Made by a program: the position numbers and the translations under genes. Below, one piece after another: positions 47,070-58,775 of a stretch of 64,000 nucleotides of DNA. The notes beneath the pieces were generated by a model. It did no database searches. It was not told the DNA's origin and was given only the letters and a program-made list of their open reading frames with translations. This DNA is from Phoronis australis (lineage: Eukaryota > Phoronida > Phoronidae). The stretch is taken from positions 545,716-609,715 of the forward strand of contig NMRA01000045.1 in NCBI GenBank assembly GCA_002633005.1, written 5' to 3'. Numbering within the stretch: the first letter of the stretch is position 1; every line of letters begins with the position of its first letter.

Positions 47070-47225
47070 AGGAGTATTTTCTTGAGTCGTCACAGGGGTA
47101 TTTTCTTGAGTCATCATGGGAACATTTTCTTTAGTCGTCACTGGAGTTTTCTTTAGTTATCACGTGAGCATTTCTTCAATCGTCACATGAGCGTTTTCTG
47201 GAGTCGTCACACGTGCGTTCTCTTG
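47070..47225. repeat. 24-bp minisatellite, about 6.5 units
   Basis: The unit is AGGAGTATTTTCTTGAGTCG plus TCAC, with variants such as GGGAACATTTTCTTTAGTCG and ATGAGCGTTTTCTGGAGTCG. Two central units are one or two bases short. Confidence 0.9.
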
Positions 47226-47282
47226 AAATGTAATGCTACAAAAAGTCAACTTGTAGAGACTGGTCTGTTGCAATAATAAACT

Positions 47283-47497
47283 TACGGTAAACGTTCGGAT
47301 TAGCCCTGGGCGGTTAAATTGGCGAACCCAAAAAATTGGGGGTGGGCGGTTAACCAGACATGGGCGCTTAAACGTGAAATTTCAAGAAATCGCGGGTGGG
47401 CGGTTAACCGAGCAGTGGGCGGTTAAATCAAAAATCCACCTAAAGTAGGGGATGGGCGGTTAAGTGAACAGGGGCGTTAACCTGAACGTTTACAGTA
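47283..47497. mobile_element. MITE with TACGGTAAACGTTCGG ends and internal ladder
   Basis: The left end TACGGTAAACGTTCGGATTA and right end TTAACCTGAACGTTTACAGT are inverted with a few mismatches. The interior has five to six GTGGGCGGTTAA-type steps spaced about 25-50 bases. Related elements are at 30510-30670 and 39514. Confidence 0.85.
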
Positions 47498-49243
47498 TAT
47501 TCTATCCAACCCCAGAAATCATCAGGTTTGACTAACAACAATTCAAAACCAATTTCATGACCGTAATAGGTTTAAATCAAAATTAGGCTTTTATAAATCA
47601 AGAATAGTTCGTAGTCCCTTGAAGTTGATTCATTGAGCCTTTAAAATGTTAGTTGCAAACTTACCTACTGTTTGGGGGTTAATTAGGCTGACTCTAATGA
47701 GCTGACTCGCTGAAAATGAAGCAAAACTGATTTGTGTGTCATTGGCTCATGCAATCACGAATCAGACAGTTTTTTGAGTGAGACCCTCCATCATTGGATA
47801 ATTGTGACAGCGTGTATGAAAGGGATGAACTCTTGACTACTTCGACATAGTTCAGATGAATGCATGTTGACAGATACGCTGTCATCACAGGGTACGTGGA
47901 CTCCACTGGTTGTCTTATCATGACGCAAAAGGTGATGACAGAAGTGACAAATTTCTGTCGCATTTTGTAATTCGATGATTATGCCTTATTAGGAGTTAAT
48001 TAATTACTAAAACGCATTCTGAAATTCACAAAAACTTCAACCTTTTGTGTCTTAAAAGTGACACTGATGAGAAGTAAGATTTAAAAAGTTCTGTTCAGAA
48101 TGCGACGGTCAACGGTCAGTGCATCATTTACGTTACTTATGTAAAAAGCAATGGGGTGTAAAACCTTATTTGTAGTTCTGAATTAGTTTTAATTTTTGTA
48201 AAAAAACAAGACAGTGGTTGAAATTCGTGTGGATAGATGAATTTCATTGAAGTAGTGAACACCAGCTTCAGAATGAGTTGGGGTACAGACCAGAAACTGA
48301 GAGCTATGGTTGTTGCACTCGTCATCTGAGTAAGTGTTTTCGATAACGTAGGACTGCCATTCTCTAAGTGATAACGTTACCTTCTTGAAACAACCAGTTG
48401 TCTTAAAATTTGACTTCAGACTTTCCCACTCATTCTTGGTCTTTGTACGTTTCATTGCTTTCAATGGGAGACTTTCAAATAGCACCGTGGCGACTGGCCA
48501 CATGGGACCGGATACTAGTGACCTCTAGAGGATGAGGAGACACTTTATATTTGTGTTTAAAACACTTCACATCTAATCTCATACATTGCAAAAAAGGTCT
48601 TTTCACGAAGTCAACCCATTCCCCTATGCCACTCGATGTCAAGACAAGGTAACTCCCGGTACAGCTAGGTGGCACTATGAATCAGCAGTCCCACATGATG
48701 GAGCCCATTGCTTCCTGAAAGTCTCCAATTGTTAAAATAAGGTCGGAATTTCGCTCACATCTTAGATGGACTAGGGTGACCAAAGTACAATGAAAATATG
48801 TTCCAATGAAATATATTTATTTTCGTCATGTGGACTGTTTATATGACTGACACAATGCCTGTGGGACCACTCTGGCTACATCTGACTAATGTCATTTAGA
48901 CAGATAGTGCAACTACCCGGTATATGGAGAACTGCCTATTAAACTTGTGATGTGGTCCAAGTCATTAGCGTGTTTAATGAGATTTGTATGAAAGATGGGC
49001 TGCTGCAGACTACTATTGTCTTAAAGCAGAAAGTATTCTTTTAAACATTATCAAAGTTCTTGTTTTAATGGATTAGCCAATGCTGGAATTCTGTGTCTGT
49101 GCTGGGAACAGATCTCTCTGTCTCGCATTCCAATTCTGAAATACTCTCGGGAGATGTATTAGCCTTGTTTTTTTCACATCATTTAGCTCACATGAATATT
49201 TGATTTTTAAAATCACTTCTCGACGCACGCTTTACTGTTCTAG
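47498..49243. other. Non-coding sequence with a possible minus-strand frame
   Basis: A minus-strand frame from 48503 to 48189 (104 codons, beginning MWPVATVLFESLPLKAMKRT) and an overlapping one (48675-48475) have fairly protein-like composition but no recognisable domain, and an in-frame stop lies just upstream of the ATG. I do not call a gene. Confidence 0.3.
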
Positions 49244-49390
49244 CTGTGGTTGCGATAACAAAGTGTTGGGAATGGCAGAAGCCAGACAGCGCATGCTGTT
49301 GGAGGATTCCGACGAGGATGAGACAGACTTCACACGTGAGCTTCCTGACCGCTTTAAACACCTGACATTAAAGAAAAAGACCTCGTACAG
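49244..49390 (+). CDS. Candidate first coding exon, acidic N-terminus
   Basis: This is the best exon candidate in the window. An acceptor with pyrimidine tract (CTTTACTGTTCTAG) ends at 49243, and a donor, TACAG followed by GTAGAC, starts at 49391. Within it an ATG at 49272 in good context (GGGAATGG) opens MAEARQRMLLEDSDEDETDF and continues TRELPDRFKHLTLKKKTSY, leaving two bases over. The acidic DSDEDETD patch (possible casein kinase 2 substrate by pattern) followed by a basic KKKTS stretch, and GC-rich third positions unlike the flanks, favour coding. If right, the preceding 28 bases are 5' leader and an upstream non-coding exon exists. The protein family is not recognised and later exons are not identified. 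Confidence 0.5.
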
Positions 49391-50342
49391 GTAGACTATG
49401 AATGATGCATGACTGAAAGAAAAGTTGATCATTGTATCAGAACCTGAGCCCATCTCATTAGAGTTTGCTAATTAAAGGTGCACTTCTCCATGTTTAGCTG
49501 TACCTTTAAGCATATTTTGAGTTCTTAAGCGAAGAGCCAAAACCTACGGCTGATCTGTGATATACTCATGGGAAATGGGTCGTTTTTGTGTCATGTGACT
49601 GGCCTATTTTTGAATGGAAGTCCCTCCGTGCCATTGTCCAATTTCAGGGTTGGCCAACCTTGATAAAATTGACGTTTTTTAATGCGTTTCTTGATCTGTT
49701 GAAGGTTTCTTCTTGGCAACAGAATACATTTCCTATTACGGCAAGGAAAAGTTTAGGACAAATTTTCTGAGTCAGAGTAAAAGTCCTGATTTGATTTTTG
49801 TTTCTTATCCAGCTAAACATGGCGAAATGCAGTTTTAAATTGCTATTTTTGTTTTGTATACTCAAGAACATAACTATTCTGTCTATGCTGCTAATAATCT
49901 GTCTAGCTACACTATACTGCTCAGATTTCAGTGCAGAATTACACGTCTTACAGGCCTCAATAGTAATGCCCCGTTCTAACTTGAATCCATTTGTACCATC
50001 TGTTTATGTCACTACATTGCTCAGTGTATAAAGCAAAGACCCCATCCACTGGAAGATTCCAGAACATGCGCTTTTCTCACCTTCGAGTCATTATGTTCCT
50101 TCTTAAAGAGGCCCGTGATCGTATTGTTTGTCGCGTCTGCGTATTATTTATCATTTGTTATACTCTTCGTATAATAAGACATAGCCAGATAAAAGTATGC
50201 GACAAAACAATAAGAACCTACACACGCACATGCGACAATATAGTCTGCACATGCGCAAGTATGCATCACCTCCCCCATCCGAGTTACATCGATTAAATTA
50301 TGCATTTTACCTCACAAGCGCCTGATGCAGTTTAATGAAGGT
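49391..50342. other. Probable intron or non-coding sequence
   Basis: Short hydrophobic frames only. GCACATGCGCAAG near 50247 is NRF1-like but isolated. Confidence 0.4.
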
Positions 50343-50465
50343 CAAATCGATTCAAAACCACCCCCACAAGCGTCTTCTGGTTTATTTGATTTAAGCTAAA
50401 CCGGTTACGTTTACACACGGCTCCTAAATCAATTTGAACACCAAACCAGTTTTGAATCGATTTAA
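50343..50465. repeat. Inverted repeat, possible MITE, about 120 bp
   Basis: CAAATCGATTCAAAACCA (50343) pairs with GTTTTGAATCGATTTA (ending 50464). Inner pairing continues with TGGTTTATTTGATTTA against TAAATCAATTTGAAC and AAACCAG. An upstream repeat of the CACAAGCG block (50313) suggests an older duplication. Confidence 0.65.
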
Positions 50466-50822
50466 AGTCTTCTAGGTAGATGGGGTCAAGAGCACCTTAA
50501 CTTGTCTTTGGTGGACCTCTGACCTTAATCAGAACAAACCAGGATTCATTTGCGAGTTGCAAAAAGGGAACAGCTGCCACAACAATCTCGTCCGTTAGTT
50601 ATCACGCTGTTTTTGATGTCTTGCACCATGAATTTTTAATGCGACCACTCCACTGTGATTCCCCCAGCCTTCATCGTCTGTTGGAGTGCAGTGTTCCATT
50701 TTTGTGAGAGATTCTGTGTATGAGTGTACGAGAGTATATGACTGCGTGTTCCAGTATAATGTTCTGTTTGAATGTGCACCTTGATCCCAACTGGAGATTT
50801 ACACAAAAACCATGTATCTGTC

Positions 50823-50844
50823 GGGGGGGGGGGGGGGGGGGGGN
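50823..50844. repeat. Poly-G run ending in an ambiguous base
   Basis: Twenty-one G residues followed by the only N in the window. This is a sequencing or assembly ambiguity at a homopolymer, and the true length is uncertain. Confidence 0.98.
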
Positions 50845-52183
50845 AGTTGGTCTCCCAGTGCTGTGCACAAGCAATGTCAGTCGCTGTTTCACAATTATGT
50901 TATTTGTAAAGGGCAGTATTTGATGTAAAAAGTCAGGTATTGTTTTCAGGACTATTTTTGACTATCTGCTAGCAGGAGCAGCAGGTGGCAGGTCGATGAT
51001 CCTTTTTGGGGACTTGGCAACTGGAAGTTTTGTGCAGGGGTTTGAAATCATGAAACACAGTGAAGTCAAATAAGTACTGTGGCCTTTTTTGATGTTCTTT
51101 AATGATTCACTTTTCTGATTTAGTTAAGTTGCTGTTGCCATTGCGATTTACTTGGCCACAGTCATGTATTCTTAGTAGTAGTAGTAGAAGTAATATACTT
51201 TAAGACAAAAAATACAGTTAATACAAATTAAATCTTATGAAGACTCCGTGAAGGACCCAAAGGGTCTGCTGACCACAGTACAACAATTCCACACCTTATT
51301 TTGGACAGTTTACCTAACAAGACACTGGAAGGCAATAATCATAGTTTTGCCATTTTTTAATTTGGTAAACTGTTTATTTCAAGATAATTGTAATGTGGTA
51401 TATTGAGTATTGTATTTTATTTTTTCAGTCGTAAAATAAATAAGTTTAGCATTCCCAACAGAATGACATCAGCCCTGCTCTTCGCTGCGTATTGCCTAAT
51501 TTTCAAGCCGAAGTAATTTTGGAATGGGTTTATATTTGGGTCAATTAGGCATTGATATGGGTGCATTTTACAAAATCGTAAAAATTGATATAGCCCTGAC
51601 TTTTTTTACCCAATGAACTTACGCCCTTACCCATCATTTTTGTGAGAGTACCCCCAGGTGTTTACTTGACGATTGTCTGTGATTGTGAGGCACTACATGG
51701 TGGTATACATGCCAAAATGTAATCGGATTGGAATCCCGTGGTTCGGAATATAATCCTGGCTTGATGACTGGCAGGAAACAGAATTCCTTTTCGATGTGGC
51801 TGACTAATGACAGGTCTTTACCTGCCATGACAGGGAATCGAAATTGTGTCCGATTATTTTTGGCGTGTATTACATGACTGTTGTAAGGTTGACAGTTAAA
51901 TTGTTATGCAGCCTGTGGTGCTATTTTACACTTCAATCCTCTACAGAGTCATTAAAAATTGTATTGGAATGTCAATTTGATTAAAAAAATCTATAAGTGT
52001 GTCATCATTTTGAATTATTTTCTCACTTACCGTGATTGTTCAAATGTCAATCGATGGTTGCTTGGCAAATTTCTGAGAATGCCTAGTCTTGTGCCATGTT
52101 TTGTCAGAGGAGAAAGAATAAAACCTGAAAATGCGTATGATTGACGTGCAAGTTTGAGCACCTGATTGATTAAAATGTGCACA
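50845..52183. other. Non-coding sequence, no feature seen
   Basis: A short GTAGTAGTAGTAGAAG run lies near 51177. Otherwise I see nothing. Confidence 0.4.
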
Positions 52184-52575
52184 TACAGAGTGTCCCAAAA
52201 ATTTACTAACCCTTCAAAGGTCAATAACTGTGTTGTTTATAAGAACTTGATTATTGCTTTAAATTCAAAAAGAAGGAATTAAGTCTGCAAACCAATATAA
52301 ATTTGCTGTTTATTTATTTGAGAGGAAGATTTTTTTGTCTTTTCACTTCCTTGACACTCAAGTTTGAGTTTCCAGTAGTATAGCATGATAAATTTTCATT
52401 TTCCGAAACTGAGTCAATTGTTTTTGCCATTCCTCTGCAAACAGAGCACGAGAGGGCTCCTACTTTCATAGCTATTCATGGTGTAGGCCTTGGCGCAGGG
52501 TCAAGTCCATTAGAACTAAATTTGAGCCCTCGACATAGTACTGAAGTGCGAGTACATTGTTTTGGGACACCCTAT
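52184..52575 (+). mobile_element. MITE with CAGAGTGTCCCAAAA ends, copy 2
   Basis: Partner of 26257-26637. The ends are TACAGAGTGTCCCAAAA and TTTTGGGACACCCTATA, inverted with one or two mismatches. TA dinucleotides flank both sides, consistent with a TA target as in Tc1/mariner-type insertion. The right half aligns with copy 1 along its length. Confidence 0.8.
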
Positions 52576-53130
52576 ATTGAGTGCTTGAACTTGCGACAGC
52601 CTAAGTGTCAGCTGTGATTGGGTTGGGTGTCATCCAAGAATGGAAATATTGGAATTAAATTTTAATCAAGAGTTCACTCGCCATCATCAGTGCAATTGTA
52701 TGGAGTGTGTGCTTTCGCTACTTACCCATATGAGTATCATCGAACAATCAGTGGACAGGAGAAACCAGCATTGATACAGTTGTGAGGAAGCCGTAGCCGA
52801 AGACTGAGGTAAATTTTACTTATTGTGTTGTGTTCAAAGTACTCAGATTTGCTTGAAATGTTTGTTTTTCACAGTCTTGTCTGTAATTGTTTCATACTTG
52901 TGAAATTTGATTGCATGCCGTGAATAATTCGCTTACGAGGAAAACGCATGTTTCTAAAGATATGTGGGAATTTTCACCACTGCTCCTTCAGCCTCGTTCT
53001 GAGTGGCTTGCACCAGGATCAAAGAGATTGCGGCGGCAGAGTCGGACACAGTTGTGATGACCACATTGTCCAGTGCGAGAAAGACCCAATTAAGTGAACT
53101 TACCAGGCCATAAACTGTAGTAAACATCTT

Positions 53131-53580
53131 CAAGGTACCTAAACTACATGGTTAACGGACTCATAAACATGGTCACGGACGCATGAACACGACTCACGTA
53201 CCTGCAAACACCGTTCACTGACTCACAAACACAGGAACGGATTCACAAAACATGATCCATTCTCCCAAATACACTGGACACCGACTCACATTCACGAAGA
53301 AACACGGTTAACAGACCTCCAAACACGGTTCACTGACTCATCGGCTTCTGGGGTCAGCTGACATCTACATTTTGTCCGTAAACTGTGTTTGGCAGTCTGT
53401 TAATCGTGTTTCTTTGTGAATGTGAGTCGGTGTCGTGTGTATTTGGGTGAATGGATTGTGTTCTGTGAGTCCGTTCCCGTGTTTGTGAGTCAGTGAACGG
53501 TGTTTGCAGGTCCGTGTGTCGCGTTCATGCGTCCGTGGCCGTGTTTATGAGTCTGTTAACCGTGTAGTTTAGGTACCTTG
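53131..53580. mobile_element. Foldback element with 190-bp repetitive arms and 5-bp target duplication
   Basis: The left arm (53131 to about 53325) and right arm (about 53385 to 53580) are inverted copies. The outermost bases CAAGGTACCTAAACTACATG and CTACACGG-type complements match almost perfectly. Directly outside stand ATCTT (53126-53130) and ATCTT (53581-53585), a likely target duplication. Each arm is built from roughly 22-bp repeats (CGGACTCATAAACA, ACTGACTCACAAACAC). The loop is about 55 bases. No coding content. Foldback architecture with tandem repeats inside the arms recalls the FB/foldback class. Confidence 0.9.
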
Positions 53581-53585
53581 ATCTT

Positions 53586-54599
53586 TACCTGTGCATATTT
53601 TCAAAATGCACAAACCAATAATTTTTGTTAAAAGTAAACATTTCGGCGGTATTCAGCTGAAAAAAACAAAGTAGTATCAAATGGTGTTCGATATTTAGAT
53701 ACCGAACTACCGGTAATGAGCTAAAAACTACAAGCATTGGTTACGGATTAAAGACAAACAACCGTGCGTATTGATATACTCAGAGGATTTACAAAAGGTG
53801 ATCATTATTAACAGTACCATATGGTTTATTCAACTCAACTACATTACGACAAATAGAAACAAGACACGGTGACCAAATTAGATGACAATAACTTTTAAGA
53901 TGTTGCTTATCGCACAGCCGTGTTGGAACTTTCGAGGAGGAGCACGCTAACTGGAAAACTGTAATAGTCGGTAATACTCTGGCAATGAAACATTGGTTGT
54001 GAAGACTAACTTTGGCTTGCTTCATTGTCAGTTTAGAAAATCTAAACACTGGATTAGGTGGGTCAGTGGGCAAGAGCTGTCTAAGTTTCGCTCAGGGAGG
54101 ATTAAAATCTGCCACTGTTTTGGCACCTCAAGCTTAAAATAAAGTCAAAAGACGGCAACCCAGAAGGAAACAAAATAAAGTAGACTGGAATGTAAAAAAT
54201 GTAATGAAGCAAACAGTTACGAAACATTCAAATCTGTTGATTGTTTGAGAAATGGCCTTTTGTCAAGATGAGCCGTTTTTAGTTATTTTGTAATATCAAA
54301 AATGTCATCGAACACATACCTTCGATATATCAGGCTGTAATTCTGTTCAAGTGTCAGAGAAAACCAACTTCAGTATAATAAAAACTACCACTGTTGAAAA
54401 AGTAGTGATAGCGCTTCATCAGCTTGAAACAAAGGGTGTGCTGCAGAGGCATTACAAAAGTTGTCTGAAGTCAAGGGGAATCTCAGGGTGACCAGCGCAA
54501 GTGAGAAATTCTCCACATGGTTCTCCACATGGAAATACTAACTACAGTACAGTCATGCAAACAGTAAGGTTGATTGCGAAACAGCGGTATCAATAACGT
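53586..54599. other. Non-coding sequence, no feature seen
   Basis: A 94-codon minus-strand frame (54073-53789) is unrecognised. Confidence 0.4.
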
Positions 54600-54872
54600 G
54601 ACCAAATTTCATTTGATAATAAATGTTCAAGATGAGTTCTCAAAAACGCTGTTACGTTTTTCTTAAACATCTTTCTATTTTTGTTTCATGCAACTTTACA
54701 GTAGATGTTTTCTTGAAGGCATAAAAATCGTATTTTTGAAAGCCCTCATGCAAAGGTGGATCATTTTAAAAAAATTCCTAATTTACAGTGTTATGGAGAA
54801 CATTTCATAAAGCGTAGCATTTGAAAGTTTGATGTGAATTCGACCAGCCCTTTCGGAGATGCGATGTTCTGT
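54600..54872 (+). repeat. Dispersed repeat family R2, copy
   Basis: It starts GACCAAATTTCATTTGATAA and aligns in the same orientation with 27651-27905 over its length, with moderate divergence. See that entry for the shared blocks. Confidence 0.8.
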
Positions 54873-57800
54873 GAAAAAAATTTAAAAGTTGTATAAAATG
54901 AGAACCAAGTGATAAATTTTAGAAAACAGTAACAGTTTTCTGAGATTCTGTTTTCAAGATTTATATTGTATGAAATTTGCTTATGTTATCGATCCTGTTG
55001 TTTTTCCAGTAATGTACCTTAGTTTAATTTTTTACTAAATTTTCCTAAAAAAGCATGGCCATTTGACCTAATTAAAGGCAGATTGGTATTAAGTTAGAAC
55101 TCACATTCTATGGAATTTCTGCATCCAAAAAATATAAACTTTTGCTCAGTTAGATTCTATAGTTTCGTAGATATTTCATGGCTAGTCTTGTCGATAAGGT
55201 CCTGCAAATCGAGTCACTTTATGAACCAGATCTCTGGGCTTAAAAGATGGGCTATCATATGTTTCTGTAATGCCCCTCTTATGTCACACAAAATAATTGC
55301 CAAAATTATATTTTTCCGTTCTTCAATGTCTGGTTGCCTTCTTGCACACAATGGGAAATTTAGCAAATGTGAGTTTTTGACATCTGGTCACTGCGAACCA
55401 CACTGTACTGTCTTCTGGACTTAAAAGTGCTCTTAATCCTTACTTTTGTTGAGAAATTTAACAAAATTGAAATTTCACTTGTCAGCATTATTGTGTGCTA
55501 AATAAATGATGAAGTACAATATAAATATTCGAGTTTGTGTCGCTTAAACGTTGCCTCTCGTGTCTTGAAACCTAAATGTAGAAACATAACGGTAGATTTG
55601 TGTGGGACCATTTGATAGAAAATTAATGGATTTTGTTGGATTACTCCAGACATGCTTGCCAAAGCAAATAAAGGTTTAGATCAGAATGAGCCTCACATTC
55701 TATCAGTGGTGAAATGTTTCCAGTACTTGATAATTAATTTTTATGAATTCTCGAAAAAAGGACTACGAGGTGTTTGGTTTTCACTTGTTTTTTATTTTTG
55801 AATACAAGCTAATCGAACTCCGATTTCTGCATTGTATTTTTTGAGGAATTCATTGATAATTAGAAATGGTGCACTGTGTTTTACATTTATATGACCATAA
55901 GCATTTATTTGATGCCTGTATATTGTCATATCTCAGCTGACTATGATATCACTTCTTACTTTGCCAATAGGAGGCAGTTCAGATTGTGCTCACACTTTTA
56001 CTCAATAGATGGCAGTGCACTACTGTTTATGAGACTGTATTCTCTTCCCACCAGATGTCATCAAGGGGCACTATGATATAAAAGCTTGTTATCTGTCAAT
56101 TTCATAAGGACTGCTGCAGGCGTGTTTATTGATGACATGTTGTCCAACTGATAGTGATTGACTTGAATTATAACTGCAACTGCAAGAGTAATCAGTAGTA
56201 AAACCTTGATTCTAAGAATCATCAGCTTTGTATGTGTATTCCTTTTGTGACACTTTGGATTTCAGGTAAGATTTTAGAAGTTTGAAAAAATTGATGCAAG
56301 ATAATTATGAACTTTTTTATTGGTTTTGGTAAACATACAATTGCAATGTTGGAAGCATTGGTTCCTCTTCAATTTTATAAAAAAACGTGATATTCAAAAC
56401 TGCCATTTTTCATTATTCACAGTCTAATTTCAGCATTAAAATGTAAAAATTTTAAGTGTTTGAATTTTATTGTATGGAACCTGTTCTGCATAAGCCACAA
56501 TAAAATTAACTGACAAGCTTTCATCAAACGTGTTTGTTGGTAAATTTTACAAGATAAATTCTTATTCTCCTCCAAATTCTTCACCAAGCTGAGAGTGTTT
56601 TTCTGTCCACACTTGTTGATATGCTATCAAAACCACTATGAAAGCACTGTAGGGCTGGAAAGTTTGTGAAAGTAGGTTTATTACTGAGAGTTACTAAATA
56701 GAAGTTGGCTGGCCACTAGTCATTCTTAGTTGAAGTGATGAATACATACCATTGCTACATTAGTTGTTGTACTGCGTTTAATCGATTATTTGATTTTAAA
56801 GACTGAAATTACATTTTAAAAAAGATTTCCAGGCTTCTCTCTGTTACATGCCATTATGCTTTCTGCACAAAGCTTTTAGATGTGAGGTTTGTCAAATGCT
56901 GCTAAATTACAAACTGTAATGCAAATCTCGGAGCTGTAAAAACAACTTGGTACCATTTTGTAGTGACTTTCGCTCGATTAGTTATGATGCCATTCTACTG
57001 CTGTGCAATAGAAAAAAATTTTGCTTAATATTTTGTCACATAAAAAAATTGAGAAACTAAAAAAATTTGAAATAAAGGAAATATGATTAGTTGACTTAAC
57101 TGTTCCCAACTTTTTTTAATTCAGAAAAACAGAATTGAACTCCGTTACCGTACATACCTGTTTAATAAAAATGGAAAATTTCACTTTCACAAATTAAAAA
57201 CGTAATGCTCAAAAACATGGTAGAATAATTCAAGAAGTTAAGCAAAGTTGGCTTGTACAAAAAATCCTGGTATTGATGAGGGCACGTCGTCAATCGTATA
57301 GCCATGACTAAGTTTCGTAGACACAGAAAAAGTTGCAAAAATGTAAGGTCTCACAAGTCTAATTGTAAGCTCAAAAAAGGTTAGGATCATTACCTTTGCT
57401 ATAACCATAGGCTGTTGCATATGTCTTTGATCATTCTGCAAACAAAAATATTCATACAGCATTTCACGAATGATTGGTCATTCCTAATTCTCAGGTATAT
57501 AGGTGCGCAATATAAAAAAGAAATATTCACACTCCTGTATATAGTGTGCTGGCATGTTCATGTTCATTTAGTTTTCAGCTCGGATCAAAGCCAATAACTT
57601 TTAGGACCTTAGGTTTTAAAAGTGAACCATTATTACCGGACTCCAAGCTGGGTGTCGTGGGAAAAATCCCGAGTGCTTTAGCTGGTTGAAGGAGCTGATG
57701 GGACAATTGAACTAACCCACGACTGTACCAACATAATGACCCAATCAAGTCTGCATGAAACCCAGGCCCCCTAAAACTTTGAATTCTAAACAAATTCCAT

Positions 57801-58137
57801 TAGCTTTGGTAAATCAAAAGTCCTTGAAGGAGCTAACATCTTTTATGTCTCCTTTTAATGAAGATGTCCACTCATTATCACCTGTCTATCAACTGAAAAT
57901 GACTTCCCCCCTGTTACAAAGGACAATGTTTTATCCTGATGTTAATGTGGTAATTAGGTACTAGCCAAGTGTCAACACAGCTGTCAAACCCTAAGTTATT
58001 GAGTGAAAAGGGCATAGTTGGCTAATTTATTTTAATGTTGCCCCTGGAAAGTGAATTCACATTGTTGGATGCACTCTGAAATAATTGTCTGGGGTCATTG
58101 GCTATTGAGTGTAAATATTTAGCTTCACAACTGTTGG
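54873..58137. other. Non-coding sequence
   Basis: Three CTCF-core-like sites cluster at 55965-56070 (CCAATAGGAGGCAG, CAATAGATGGCAGTGCA, CCACCAGATGTCATC). GC content rises near 57620-57790, where open frames exist in more than one phase but nothing is recognised. Confidence 0.35.
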
Positions 58138-58428
58138 ATAATTTTCCACCAGAATCTGTTTATATTGACAGTAGCTGTTACAAACAACAAACTAGGGCAA
58201 GCCAGAGCAGGAATGCTGCAAGCCAGATGCTGTATGGAAGATGGCCCTCCAATTTTTACTAAGATGGACGCCCTGTCCATTCTGATGGTACCAAGCAAGT
58301 ACTGCATTGAAAATTTATCCCACATCCACTGTCCTGATCCACCCAGTCCACATTTAAGTCGCCGGTTTCCATTGTCTTGCGAAAAAGAAAATTCATTTTG
58401 TGGCCTGAAGCCTCAGTGGCCAAGTTAA
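58138..58428 (+). CDS. Candidate orphan exon or small open frame, product unknown
   Basis: A 96-codon frame without internal stop, preceded by a possible acceptor (TAATTTTCCACCAG, ending 58152) and ending in TAA at 58426-58428. From 58165 it reads LTVAVTNNKLGQARAGMLQA and later SILMVPSKYCIENLSHIHCP and PQWPS. Third positions are mixed and GC-richer than the flanks (GAC, GCC, CTG, TCC, AAG, TAC), which favours real coding. It contains seven cysteines and no membrane segment or signal peptide. If real it is probably a last exon, with an incoming phase of 0 at 58153. The opposite strand is also open for much of the span, so strand and reality are uncertain. Confidence 0.3.
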   Translation: MIFHQNLFILTVAVTNNKLGQARAGMLQARCCMEDGPPIFTKMDALSILMVPSKYCIENLSHIHCPDPPSPHLSRRFPLSCEKENSFCGLKPQWPS

Positions 58429-58629
58429 CAGTGTCCTGTATGTTTCTGTATATCTTTGAGCTTGTGTACAAATAGTTTTACATTCCTGCCAGAGTGTATT
58501 CATATTGCTGCTTCAAAATTATTGAACAGGACATATGTTAAACTTTCCTTCGATTGGCCTGCATAGGCTTTACAATTTTTTTACATTTCTAAACACTTAT
58601 TTTATCCAGAGCACAGTAGCAATGTTGCG

Positions 58630-58775
58630 GTGTGTAGAGGCTTGCAGTGTGTAGAGGCTTGCAGTGTGTAAATGCTTGCAGTGTGCAGGGCTTGCAGTGT
58701 GCAGAGGCTTGCAGTGTGTAGAGGCTTGCAGTGTGTAGAGGCTTGCAGTGTGTAGAGGCTTGCAGTGTGCAGAGC
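58630..58775 (+). repeat. 17-bp minisatellite, first array
   Basis: About eight to nine units of GTGTAGAGGCTTGCAGT, with variants TGCAGAG and a 3-base deletion in one unit. The same unit in the same orientation forms the array at 60664-60900. Confidence 0.95.

Noticed and set aside
48189-48503. 104-codon minus-strand frame MWPVATVLFE...
   Set aside because: Protein-like composition but no family, no good acceptor and a stop close upstream; left as uncertain.
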